A stretch of DNA of 10,790 nt, from contig VBBA01000170.1 in assembly GCA_005888675.1 (NCBI GenBank), forward strand, positions 1 through 10,790, in the 5' to 3' direction. The translations under genes were made by a program, and so were the position numbers. Under the pieces are notes generated by a model. The model searched no databases. It saw nothing but the letters and a program-made list of their open reading frames with translations, and had not been told where the DNA came from. The DNA comes from Candidatus Bathyarchaeota archaeon. Lineage in GTDB: Archaea; Thermoproteota; Bathyarchaeia; 40CM-2-53-6. Positions within the stretch are counted from its first letter, which is position 1, and each line of letters begins with the position of its first letter. Shown piece by piece: positions 1 to 7,101 of this stretch.

Positions 1-1548
1 CATTGACTCTGGTCTTGTGGGGGTATACGGTGGTCCTTGGATGCAGTACTTCATCGCCTCCTGGATATATTCTACTAGACGTGACGTTGTAATTGTTGGT
101 GCACCGTCTCTGATTAGGAGTTCGCCAGCGAGGCCGTTGAGGAAGGCTGCGGCCGTCGAGGCACGGAACGGATCAACGTGCTGAGTTAGAAGACTACCAA
201 CCATTCCAGTCAACGCGTCTCCGGTGCCACCGACTGTCATGAACGGGGTGCCGGATCTTGCTCGTTTTACATGAACAGGATCGGCGATGACATCGATTGC
301 GCCTTTCAGGATTACTGTCGCCTCAACCTCCTTTGCCAACTGGACTGTCGATTCTTCCCTTACCTGCATATCCTCGCTGACCTTGCGTTGCGTTATCGCA
401 GCAAATTCACCCGTATGCGGAGTGAGCACTGTTGGTGTCTTGAACTTTCTACGTCGACGCCCATAGACCTTTAGGGCGTCCGCATCCAAGACGAGTGGTT
501 TCATCTGTGATTCGACAAGTGATATGAGTTTCCAAACTGCTTCTGCGGTTTCTTCGTGTAGTCCGATTCCTGGACCGATTATTATCGCGTCCGATTTCTT
601 CACCCAAGGCTCGAGCGTCTCAATGGATTTCGTGTTCACGTGTTGTCCCTGGAGTTTGATCGTTATGAGATCCGGAGAGTAGGAGGCGATTATGTTGGCT
701 GTTTGTTCCGGGCTAGCGACGTACACGAGATCTGTTCCCATCTTACTCGCTGCTAGTGCAGCGTATGCCGGTGCCCCAGTGAAATTTTCACTGCCACCAA
801 TAATGAGTAATCTTCCAAAGTCACCTTTGCGACTGTTAAATGGTCGTGGCTTCCATAGGACCTTGTAATCACCTGGGCCGGCATAGGTCTCAGCTTCTGC
901 GGGTATCCCGATAGGGAGAATGACCAATTCGCCAACGTAGTCATGTGATCTATCGAGTCCTCGTTTCTTCTTATGCAAGCAAACTGTCAGGTCCGCTTTG
1001 ACAGCATCGCCGTGTGGCTCGCCGGAGTCACTGTCTAATCCTGAAGGGAGATCGATTGCAACCTTGAATCCTTCGGATCGGTTAATCATCCGAACCGCGC
1101 CCAACAAAGGTTGACGCAATTCGCCCTTGATTCCCGTTCCGACAACGGCATCGACAATGGCTCCGCCCTTGAAGGGTCTCAACAATCCTGAGTCAGCTAT
1201 GCTCTCGAACTGTATTGAGTCGGTCATTGACTTGACTGCTGTGAGTTGATTTCTCGCGGACTGGTCATGAATGTCAGTTTCTCTTCCAACGAGGAATACT
1301 CGGACCTGATAGCCCGCCGCGGCTAGGTGTCGTGCAGTTGCGAATCCGTCTCCGCCATTTCGCCCCGGGCCGGAAACTACTACAATCTTCTTGTCCAGTT
1401 TTTGTTTGTTGATCTGCTGGATTATTTGTGTGGCTGTCCCGTATCCGGCGCACTCCATTAGTTGCTGTTGTGATACGCCGAGATATTCGCTGTTCAACTC
1501 GGCCATTTGCATGGCCTCATGAGTGATGGTTTCCTCAGCAGTCTTCAA
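1..1548 (-). CDS. nnr: Bifunctional NAD(P)H-hydrate epimerase / ADP- or ATP-dependent NAD(P)H-hydrate dehydratase, C-terminal end cut by window edge
   Basis: This enzyme repairs NADHX and NADPHX, the hydrated, inactive forms of the nicotinamide cofactors: the N-terminal half epimerises them and the C-terminal half dehydrates them with a nucleotide. I translated the minus strand by hand and found 516 open codons without a stop to base 1. The epimerase domain covers about residues 1-220: SGPGRNGGDG at 59-68, VDAVVGTGIKG near 132-142 and IDLPSGLDSD at 165-174. The dehydratase covers about 235-510: KGDFGR at 241-246, IIIGPGIG at 322-329, PHTGE at 377-381, ILKG at 413-416 and GGTGD at 440-444. The usual length of about 490-520 residues means only a few residues are missing. 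The start is TTG at 1548; an in-frame TGA lies at 1590-1588 with no ATG or GTG between. ATG at 1512 would remove part of the conserved N-terminal segment leading into LNSEYLGV. It is the last of four minus-strand genes, 129 nt after a KaiC-like gene. Confidence 0.93.
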   Translation of the reverse strand, partial: MKTAEETITHEAMQMAELNSEYLGVSQQQLMECAGYGTATQIIQQINKQKLDKKIVVVSGPGRNGGDGFATARHLAAAGYQVRVFLVGRETDIHDQSARNQLTAVKSMTDSIQFESIADSGLLRPFKGGAIVDAVVGTGIKGELRQPLLGAVRMINRSEGFKVAIDLPSGLDSDSGEPHGDAVKADLTVCLHKKKRGLDRSHDYVGELVILPIGIPAEAETYAGPGDYKVLWKPRPFNSRKGDFGRLLIIGGSENFTGAPAYAALAASKMGTDLVYVASPEQTANIIASYSPDLITIKLQGQHVNTKSIETLEPWVKKSDAIIIGPGIGLHEETAEAVWKLISLVESQMKPLVLDADALKVYGRRRRKFKTPTVLTPHTGEFAAITQRKVSEDMQVREESTVQLAKEVEATVILKGAIDVIADPVHVKRARSGTPFMTVGGTGDALTGMVGSLLTQHVDPFRASTAAAFLNGLAGELLIRDGAPTITTSRLVEYIQEAMKYCIQGPPYTPTRPESM

Positions 1549-1677
1549 GATAGAACTGTTCGTCCTTGAGAGTGTATTTGAGGTGTTTCACTTCTTTCCT
1601 TGGTGAGCAATTACAGTGCTGTTTCAGTCCGAGGAAGGATTAGCGACGAAGAAGAAGCTGTATTCTGTCAGTTGAGA

Positions 1678-2418
1678 TTAGATTGGTGGAGCGGTGCTGA
1701 TCATTATTCCCTGTGGTGTCATCTCGTAGTAATAGCCTCGAGAGGACACGGGTGTCTTACCTAACTTGACTAGTCGCATCGTGCCCCCCCTGCTCAAGCC
1801 CTCAGGCGTTTTCCTACGCTCAAGTTCAAGCACGACGTCTGCGAAGTTGACCATGGCATTTTCGATTGATTCGTCGAGGACTTTTGTGTGTAGGGTTGCG
1901 AGTCCTATTGCCTTAGCGAACCTAGTCGCGTATTTTAGGACTTGTCCAAACTGGAATACTCGCTTGGCCTCGACCATCAGAAAGAACGGTGTAAGGCTGT
2001 CCATTATTACAAATTGTTTCTTGCCTAGGTGTTTCAGTGTGAAGCTTCGGCCTTGGGCAACCAAGTCAGAGAATTTGAAAGTGTTATCGACGATCTTCTC
2101 AGGTTCTTCGACTGGGTAAGCCTCGGCCAAACGTTCGACGCCAAGGGCGAAGATATCGATGAAGGCTAGTCTGCCGTCTGCCTCGTACTTGGACACGTCA
2201 ATTCCGTAGCTACCGACGCTTTCTCTGACGTCTTCAGCAGATTCGTCTATCGCGTAATATAGAACACGAAAGTCTCTTTCGAGCATGTTGACGGCGAGTT
2301 GCCTGACGAGCGAGGACTTGCCACTTCCAACTGCTCCAATTACGCCTACCGCCGATGGTCTAGGGATGCCCCCGCCAAGGATCTCGTCCAGGACTTTGAT
2401 TCCCGTCGGGTCCACCAT
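1678..2418 (-). CDS. KaiC-like RecA-superfamily ATPase, single domain (paralogue A)
   Basis: A 246-residue single-domain member of the archaeal KaiC/RadA-like ATPase group, cytosolic and probably regulatory; the partner is unknown. The N-terminus carries the family signature TGIKVLDEILGGGIP (5-19), followed by Walker A GAVGSGKS at 28-35. After the second strand comes IDES (57-60), where E59 sits at the position of the catalytic glutamate of KaiC domains. Walker B is QFVIMDSL at 135-142 with D140. Only one ATPase domain is present, against two in cyanobacterial KaiC, as is normal in archaea. The start is ATG at 2418, directly followed by GTG. GGAGG lies 14 nt upstream and AAGG about 5 nt upstream, and a TTTAAA box lies further up, so this gene may be transcribed separately from the ATPase gene 115 nt before it. 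The exact role cannot be read from the sequence. Confidence 0.88.
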   Translation of the reverse strand: MVDPTGIKVLDEILGGGIPRPSAVGVIGAVGSGKSSLVRQLAVNMLERDFRVLYYAIDESAEDVRESVGSYGIDVSKYEADGRLAFIDIFALGVERLAEAYPVEEPEKIVDNTFKFSDLVAQGRSFTLKHLGKKQFVIMDSLTPFFLMVEAKRVFQFGQVLKYATRFAKAIGLATLHTKVLDESIENAMVNFADVVLELERRKTPEGLSRGGTMRLVKLGKTPVSSRGYYYEMTPQGIMISTAPPI

Positions 2419-2432
2419 CGGTCGCCTTCAAG

Positions 2433-2459
2433 CCTCCATTCTGCTGATTTGATTTAAAC
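2433..2459 (-). promoter_or_regulatory. Probable TATA box and Shine-Dalgarno of KaiC paralogue A
   Basis: On the minus strand GTTTAAAT (2459-2452) resembles an archaeal TATA box. A start site about 26 nt downstream would fall near 2430. GGAGG at 2437-2433 lies 14 nt before the ATG at 2418, rather far for a ribosome site, and AAGG at 2427-2424 is better spaced. The 115-nt gap to the upstream ATPase gene fits an internal promoter. This is inferred from pattern only. Confidence 0.4.
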
Positions 2460-2533
2460 GGATTGTACCCTTCTTCTGAGTAAAAGTTGGATCCGGCATT
2501 ATTATAGGAAAACTGGATGTCATTAGTTAGCAC

Positions 2534-3241
2534 TTAGGTTATTTTGATTGTTCTCTCAGGGGTTATGAGGAACTTGAACCACTTGGACGTATGGGTTCCT
2601 CGGTGACTATAGACCCGGATCATTCGGGTGATATCGTCTTCCGTTTCGAGAAGTTTCATCTCGATAACCGTGTCGAATGACGCCCGGATCTCGTTGTAGA
2701 AGGATTCCTTGTGGATTCCCTGTTCAACGTTATAGATGCCGACGTTTCCGTGCTTCTTCATTCTTGCGAGGTGGGACTTGACGAACCTTGTGCATAGTTC
2801 CTCGGTATTGTATGCTGGCAGCGCGGAGAGGGAGTCGAACATGAGGAAAGCGTGTTCTCCCATTGCTTCTGCGGCACCAGATATGACTACGCTGAGGGCC
2901 GCGAGATCGGATGTGTTGTCGACTTGGTATCTCTCCGTGGTTCTTTCTCCTAGAAGCCAGGAGTACATGTCTACGAAGATTATTGGCTCCTGTCTTGGGG
3001 AGAATGAGAGACCTAGCTGAGTTAGTTGGTCCTTTACAGTCTGAATTGGGTTGCCGGTTACTACGTAGATGCATTTCAGACCAGCTTTGTAAGCATCCAC
3101 CAATAGGTTCTGACAAAAGGTCGACTTTCCAACGCCTGGCGGACCGATGACTGCAACATTTAGTCCGGACGTGATGGGCGAAGTTATCAATGGTTTTAGG
3201 AGGTCGAAGCTTAGCTGCTTTGTCAGCAGACCATCGGCCAT
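2534..3241 (-). CDS. KaiC-like RecA-superfamily ATPase with altered catalytic site (paralogue B)
   Basis: A 235-residue protein of the RecA/KaiC superfamily. Walker A is GPPGVGKST at 33-41 and Walker B is AFLMFDSL at 131-138 with D136. After the second strand, where active KaiC domains have an acidic EE, DE or DES, it reads YVVTGNP (59-65), so the catalytic glutamate is absent. The N-terminal signature TGIxxLDEILGGG is also replaced by a divergent stretch (LLTKQLSFDLLKPLI). It may therefore bind nucleotide but hydrolyse it slowly, serving as a switch or partner of another ATPase; this is inference. The start ATG lies 3 nt after the UbiA stop codon, and GGTG about 9 nt upstream, inside the UbiA end, can serve as ribosome site, so the two genes are almost surely co-transcribed. 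That coupling points to a job connected with the membrane prenyltransferase. Confidence 0.85.
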   Translation of the reverse strand: MADGLLTKQLSFDLLKPLITSPITSGLNVAVIGPPGVGKSTFCQNLLVDAYKAGLKCIYVVTGNPIQTVKDQLTQLGLSFSPRQEPIIFVDMYSWLLGERTTERYQVDNTSDLAALSVVISGAAEAMGEHAFLMFDSLSALPAYNTEELCTRFVKSHLARMKKHGNVGIYNVEQGIHKESFYNEIRASFDTVIEMKLLETEDDITRMIRVYSHRGTHTSKWFKFLITPERTIKIT

Positions 3242-3244
3242 GTT

Positions 3245-4312
3245 CTAGGCACCGCTCCGTTGTGAATTCGAATCGTGCTCCCAGTCTCGACTCTCGATTC
3301 GGGAGTCGATGTGAATCCTAGAGACTAAGAGTGTCCAGAGGAAGGCGGAGATTACTACTCCAAGAGACTTTAGTGATGGGGATGAGACGACGAGGGTGAA
3401 TAGTAGGAACGAAATTGCATAAAAGAATCCGTAAGTGTGCATCTTTTCAAAGCCCTCGGATGATCTTGCAGTCCACATGTTGTGCAGGATGAATATGAGA
3501 AGCGGAGTAAGGATCAGTTCTGCATAGTAGATTGCTGGTAGAAATCCGGTGATCGTCAGCCCTACCAAGAATACGTATGGCGAAATGAGTATGATCGTGG
3601 TGAATTTGACTGCGCGTCTTATGTTTCCAAAGACAGTTGCTGTTGTTTTGGTACCTGCTTTCTTGTCTCCTGAATAATCTGGAAGATTTTTGACGGTGCC
3701 GTAGGTGAACATGAAGTAGGTAACTAGCCAGAGGACTGGGTTCCAGACGTTGACGTGTCCGGTCACGCTCGTTCCAGCAAGAAATGCTAGACCAACTGCG
3801 CCTGAGAATGAGATGAGGCTTGAGAGAGGATGAGCCTTGAACCTCAGAGGAGGAAGAGAGTAGAACGCTGAGTTGAAGATTCCGACTGCTAGGACTATCA
3901 TGTAGGCGAGTCCTAGGTAGATAGAGAGTGCGGCTGAGAATCCGTAGAAAACTATGATTGAACCAATCGTGGCCTTTTGGCCCATCTGGTCGAGCCAGAA
4001 AACCCTGCGAGGCTGGTTCACAACATCCTCCTTTCGATCAGCGTAAGCATTGACGATGTTCGTCGCAGCCGTAACGAAGGATGCGATAATCAGTCCTATA
4101 CCTAGTTGGGTAATGTTCCAGCCGGCTGTAAGGACGTAGCCTAAGAGAAAACTAGCCGCAGGGAATGTCCAAGTTCTAGGTCGGGAGAGTCGGAAGACCA
4201 ATGCGACAGTGTGGCCGCTGACAGGGACGGTGCCGAATGCTTGGAGTTGAGATGACGGTTGTAATTGTGAGTCGTAGTATTGAGGGCGTTTCTTTTGTGG
4301 CTTTCTCGCCAA
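3245..4312 (-). CDS. UbiA-family membrane prenyltransferase
   Basis: An integral membrane enzyme that moves a polyprenyl group from its diphosphate to an acceptor with Mg2+. Archaeal members make ether lipids (digeranylgeranylglyceryl phosphate synthase) or quinone and haem side chains; the acceptor cannot be told from sequence. Both Asp-rich motifs are present: NAYADRKED (88-96; N88, D92, D96) and PDYSGDKKAGTKT (211-223; D212, D216). YSLPPLRFK (151-159) is also typical. About eight hydrophobic segments lie between residues 48 and 332. At 355 residues it is longer than the usual 280-300, because of a basic N-terminal tail of about 35 residues (ARKPQKKRP) and a charged C-terminal tail of about 25. 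The start is TTG at 4312: an in-frame TAG sits four codons upstream and AGGGGAT lies 4 nt before the TTG. A KaiC-like ATPase gene follows after 3 nt. Confidence 0.9.
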   Translation of the reverse strand: MARKPQKKRPQYYDSQLQPSSQLQAFGTVPVSGHTVALVFRLSRPRTWTFPAASFLLGYVLTAGWNITQLGIGLIIASFVTAATNIVNAYADRKEDVVNQPRRVFWLDQMGQKATIGSIIVFYGFSAALSIYLGLAYMIVLAVGIFNSAFYSLPPLRFKAHPLSSLISFSGAVGLAFLAGTSVTGHVNVWNPVLWLVTYFMFTYGTVKNLPDYSGDKKAGTKTTATVFGNIRRAVKFTTIILISPYVFLVGLTITGFLPAIYYAELILTPLLIFILHNMWTARSSEGFEKMHTYGFFYAISFLLFTLVVSSPSLKSLGVVISAFLWTLLVSRIHIDSRIESRDWEHDSNSQRSGA

Positions 4313-4316
4313 TAGT

Positions 4317-4323
4317 ATCCCCT
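4317..4323 (-). promoter_or_regulatory. Ribosome binding site deciding the TTG start of UbiA
   Basis: On the minus strand AGGGGAT is followed by ACTA and then TTG. The in-frame TAG at 4324-4322 overlaps this site, so no earlier start is possible. The match to the archaeal Shine-Dalgarno core GGAGGTGAT is partial but well spaced. Confidence 0.5.
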
Positions 4324-4478
4324 AGTTTTGCTGGCTGTTCTGACTTCCGGAATGTTGTCCAGCGTCTGGGCTTGTTGATAGCACGATGGATTGTATAGCT
4401 AAAGACGGCCGTTACTATTGCCAGCATGGATTAGTTACAAAATAGTGTAAGACCAAAGCTAATGTCACTGGGTAAAGC

Positions 4479-4488
4479 GATAAATAAG
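4479..4488. promoter_or_regulatory. AT-rich element between divergent UbiA and KaiC paralogue C
   Basis: The divergent spacer 4313-4544 contains GATAAATAAG, the best TATA-like sequence for the plus-strand KaiC gene; a start site about 26 nt downstream (near 4508) would give a leader of about 37 nt containing GGAG at 4526-4529. Read on the other strand it is CTTATTTATC, which could also serve UbiA, although then with a long leader. TATAAA at 4533-4538 is too close to the start codons to act as TATA box of this gene. Nothing else is recognised in the spacer. Confidence 0.3.
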
Positions 4489-4544
4489 ATGAGACCGAGC
4501 GGAACGGGTTCTGAGAAATCGATCGTGGAGTGTATAAACTAAGA

Positions 4545-5297
4545 ATGCCAATGATTGATAGAACACCTACCGGTATTCCGGGATTAGACGAGATCTTAGG
4601 AGGAGGCTTCCCTCGCGGGAGAGTCATACTCCTTGTCGGTGGTCCAGGTACTGGGAAGACGATTCTAACCTCGCAGTTCCTCATCAACGGGATAAAGATC
4701 TACGGTGAGAACGGCGCCTTCGTCAGTCTAGACGAGACCAAGGCCCATTTCATCCGTGAAATGGGATTGTTCTCCTGGAAGTTTGATGAGTTGGAGAAGG
4801 CGAAAAAGTTCGCGTTCATCAACGCGTCCCCATTGAGACACATGCCGGGTGAAGTGAAAATCGGACGCCAGGCAATCGGTCGAAAAGACTTCTCAATCCT
4901 CAGCCTCATTGAGGGAATCAAGACACATGCAGAATTGATCAATGCTAAGCGTATCGTTGTTGACCATGTGACTTCGTTGATCTTCCAATACCCGGAGATG
5001 GTTGAGCGTAGGACCGCGGTGTTGGATCTCGTGGATGCGCTTGTTAGGACTGGTGCTACATGCTTGATGACTACCGAGTTGAGGGCTATGGGCGCAGTAG
5101 AACGTGCCATCCAGTTGGAGGAGTATTTGGCTCACGGTGTGATCATCCTCTCGAACGCAAAGGTTGGCAAGACCTACAACAGGGTCCTCCAAGTTGAGAA
5201 GATGCGAGAGACTCCGATCGATATGCAACCTAGACCATACAAGATTTCGACGAATGGTATCGAGGTCTTTCCGAAGGAAACCATCTTCGTCGACTAG
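4545..5297 (+). CDS. KaiC-like RecA-superfamily ATPase, single domain (paralogue C)
   Basis: A canonical archaeal single-domain KaiC-like ATPase of about 250 residues. Counting from the ATG at 4545, the signature TPTGIPGLDEILGGGFPRG (7-25) leads into Walker A GGPGTGKT (32-39). SLDET (61-65) holds the probable catalytic E64, and Walker B is RIVVDHVTSL (136-145) with D140. The segment NAKVGKTYNRVLQVEKMR (204-221) is the usual late region where KaiC-type proteins contact nucleotide across subunits. Starts at GTG 4530 and ATG 4551 are also in frame; GTG is unlikely because GGAG directly abuts it, while ATG 4545 keeps a spacing of 15 nt. It is divergent from the UbiA/KaiC-B pair, so all three paralogues lie within 3.6 kb. 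These proteins usually act in signalling or regulation rather than recombination; the target here is unknown. Confidence 0.9.
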   Translation: MPMIDRTPTGIPGLDEILGGGFPRGRVILLVGGPGTGKTILTSQFLINGIKIYGENGAFVSLDETKAHFIREMGLFSWKFDELEKAKKFAFINASPLRHMPGEVKIGRQAIGRKDFSILSLIEGIKTHAELINAKRIVVDHVTSLIFQYPEMVERRTAVLDLVDALVRTGATCLMTTELRAMGAVERAIQLEEYLAHGVIILSNAKVGKTYNRVLQVEKMRETPIDMQPRPYKISTNGIEVFPKETIFVD

Positions 5298-5313
5298 ACC
5301 CAGCACAACCCCC

Positions 5314-5334
5314 TCCCTTTCCTCCAGTGAGGGA
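5314..5334 (+). terminator. Weak hairpin after KaiC paralogue C
   Basis: TCCCT (5314-5318) and AGGGA (5330-5334) form a 5-bp stem with an 11-nt loop, 17 nt after the stop codon. The flank is pyrimidine-rich, but there is no clean T-run next to it. It is a possible transcript end only. Confidence 0.2.
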
Positions 5335-5347
5335 ACGACTAACAATC

Positions 5348-5415
5348 GTTTACCTCTTCCATAATCGCGCAACCAAACCTCACTGAGAGGTAAACACCGA
5401 AGGAAAGCGATTTTT
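5348..5415 (+). repeat. 10-bp perfect inverted repeat with downstream T5 tract
   Basis: GTTTACCTCT (5348-5357) is the exact reverse complement of AGAGGTAAAC (5386-5395), with 28 nt between. A TTTTT tract follows at 5411-5415. The spacer 5298-5525 has no gene that I can support. The repeat could be a structured 3' end of the KaiC transcript, an operator dyad upstream of the amidohydrolase gene, or part of a small RNA. The dyad itself is seen directly; the function is open. Confidence 0.45.
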
Positions 5416-5482
5416 CAGTACTTCCCATGCTCAAAGAGGATTAGGGAGCTCTAAAGAACGGAATGATTCGAAGCTGGTCAGG

Positions 5483-5490
5483 TTTATTAG
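5483..5490 (+). promoter_or_regulatory. TATA-like box of the amidohydrolase gene
   Basis: TTTATTAG lies about 39 nt before the ATG at 5526, followed by an A-rich stretch. A start site about 26 nt downstream would leave a leader of only about 13 nt. No Shine-Dalgarno is visible before the ATG, consistent with a near-leaderless archaeal transcript. Confidence 0.4.
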
Positions 5491-5525
5491 AAAAACAGAA
5501 TCTTCCACCGAATGTCTGACAATCA

Positions 5526-6722
5526 ATGGACTTTCTCAAGGAAGCAATAGCAATCGAGCCTGAAATCATCAGGATCAGAAGAGAGATTCATCAGAAACCG
5601 GAACTAGCTTACCGAGAACAAACCACGGCAAAACTAGTCGCAGAACAACTCAAAGCGTTAGGAATCCAGGTGAAACAGGGAGTCGGCGGAACAGGAATCT
5701 TGGGGATACTCAAAGGTCCAAAACCCGGAAGAGTCGTCGCTCTGAGGGCAGATATGGACGCTCTACCCCTTGATGAGATAGCTGAGGTCGAATTCAAGTC
5801 CAAGGTCAAAGGGGTAATGCACGCCTGCGGACATGATACACATGTCGCAATGCTTCTCGGAGCAGCCAAACTCCTCGCCAACCACAAGGACGAGCTTCAA
5901 GGCACAGTGAAGTTCCTCTTTCAACCAGCTGAGGAACAAGGGGGCAGGGGAGGAGCGAAACCAATGATCGAAGACGGCGTAATGAAGGATCCCAAGGTCG
6001 ACTATGTATTTGGCCTTCACATAGACGGCGATCTCAACTCTGGAGTGTTTGGCCTCAAAGGAGGCGCGATAATGGCGGCGCCAGACACGTTCGTGGTCCG
6101 GATAATCGGAAGAGGAGGCCACGGCTCTGCGCCTCATCAAACAATTGACCCTGTCTACGTCGCGGCCCAAGTGATAACCGCGCTTCAAGGGGTCTCAGGG
6201 AGAATGATCGATCCCGTCCAGCCTTTCGTGGTCACGATAGGATCCGTCCATTCAGGGACTAAGGAGAACATCATACCAGACGAGGCAGTCCTTCAGGGGA
6301 CGATCAGGACATTAGACGAAGCGACGAGAAAGAGGGCGAAGGCGAAGGTGGAGCAGGTCGCCGAGGGTGTCGCTAGGGCATTCGGCGCCAAGGCAACTGT
6401 CGAATTCGAGAAAGATGCCTATCCAGTAACAATCAACGATGAAAAAGTAACGGAGCAGGCTCGGAAGAAATTGAGACAGATACGTGGCACAAGGACGATT
6501 GTAAAGGAGCCGATACTTGGAGGAGAGGACTTCTCCAGATTCCTAAACGAAGCTCCCGGCACATTCTATTTCCTCGGAACGAGAAATTCTGCGAAAGGAT
6601 GCACTTATCGAAACCACAGCTCAAAGTTCAAGGTTGACGAGGACGTTCTCAAATATGGAACCGCTTCACTGGCCCTGTTGGCGTCAGAGTTCACGAAACC
6701 AACAGGCATAGAGAATGAATGA
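5526..6722 (+). CDS. M20-family (M20D type) amidohydrolase / carboxypeptidase
   Basis: A cytosolic metal-dependent amidohydrolase of the group holding hippurate hydrolases, N-acyl-amino-acid hydrolases, auxin-conjugate hydrolases and the archaeal carboxypeptidase CpsA; the true substrate is not predictable. The 398 residues match the family length. Visible marks are ALRADMDALP (72-81, D77), HACGHDTH (99-106; C101 and H103 as metal ligands), QPAEEQGG (133-140; E136/E137 as catalytic and metal-binding glutamates), GLHIDGD (163-169, H165), the dimerisation lid beginning near 185 with GRGGHGSAPH (195-204), GGEDF (332-336), and the last metal-binding histidine in RNHSSKF (H364). No signal peptide is present. 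The gene has its own TATA-like box, and its TGA overlaps the ATG of the PPK2 remnant by 4 nt (ATGA), so the two were once a translationally coupled pair. Confidence 0.93.
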   Translation: MDFLKEAIAIEPEIIRIRREIHQKPELAYREQTTAKLVAEQLKALGIQVKQGVGGTGILGILKGPKPGRVVALRADMDALPLDEIAEVEFKSKVKGVMHACGHDTHVAMLLGAAKLLANHKDELQGTVKFLFQPAEEQGGRGGAKPMIEDGVMKDPKVDYVFGLHIDGDLNSGVFGLKGGAIMAAPDTFVVRIIGRGGHGSAPHQTIDPVYVAAQVITALQGVSGRMIDPVQPFVVTIGSVHSGTKENIIPDEAVLQGTIRTLDEATRKRAKAKVEQVAEGVARAFGAKATVEFEKDAYPVTINDEKVTEQARKKLRQIRGTRTIVKEPILGGEDFSRFLNEAPGTFYFLGTRNSAKGCTYRNHSSKFKVDEDVLKYGTASLALLASEFTKPTGIENE

Positions 6723-7060
6723 CAAGGCTACTCCACGATAGCAGATACGAGATCAAGCCTGGAAGGAAAGTTGTTCTAGACGATTATGATCCCAACGACA
6801 CGTCAGGTTTTGAAGGCAAGGATCAGGATCAGGATGAGAAGGAAGAATCCAAGAAACTCAACGAGAAACTAAGACAACTTCAAGAGAAGCTCTACGCAGA
6901 ACACAAGAAAAAAGTCCTAGTTGTATTCCAAGCGATGGACACCGGCGGCAAAGACGGGGTCATCCATCGAGTCTTCCAAGGCGTAAACCCGCAAGGAGTC
7001 CGAGTCGCCCATTTTGGAGTACCCACACCCGAGGAAAAGACCATGACTCGATACCACTGA
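6719..7060 (+). pseudogene. Polyphosphate kinase 2 (PPK2), N-terminal half only, frameshifted
   Basis: PPK2 enzymes transfer phosphate between polyphosphate and nucleotides and normally have about 230-300 residues. This frame stops after 113. It keeps the N-terminal helix region and Walker A FQAMDTGGKDG (70-80), then VFQGVNPQGVRVAHFGVPTPEE (85-106). The family then expects a stretch like EELxHDFLWR; in frame it reads KTMTRYH and TGA, while the frame shifted by one base reads DHDS immediately after the EE codons (7039-7050). That indicates loss of one base near 7037. The expected Walker B region (NRSHYED) and the lid are not found downstream in any frame, though PVLLGSRF in a third frame could be a worn trace. 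The start ATG overlaps the amidohydrolase stop. I judge it inactive; a sequencing error could explain the frameshift but not the missing 3' half. Confidence 0.82.
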
Positions 7061-7101
7061 GAAAAGGCCGGTTCTTCTGGGCAGTCGCTTCATTGCTTCA
7101 G

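Noticed and set aside
4176..4427. Minus-strand 83-codon frame starting MLAIVTAVFSYTIH, upstream of and overlapping UbiA
   Set aside because: It overlaps the UbiA start by about 137 nt in another frame; after the first 15 residues it shows no membrane or domain character, and UbiA has its own ribosome site inside it.
4530..4544. GTG at 4530 as the start of KaiC paralogue C, and TATAAA at 4533-4538 as its promoter
   Set aside because: GGAG directly touches the GTG so cannot serve as ribosome site for it, and TATAAA would put the transcript start inside the gene.
4893..5372. Minus-strand 159-codon frame antisense to KaiC paralogue C
   Set aside because: It is the shadow of a strongly supported KaiC-like gene and shows no recognisable motif.
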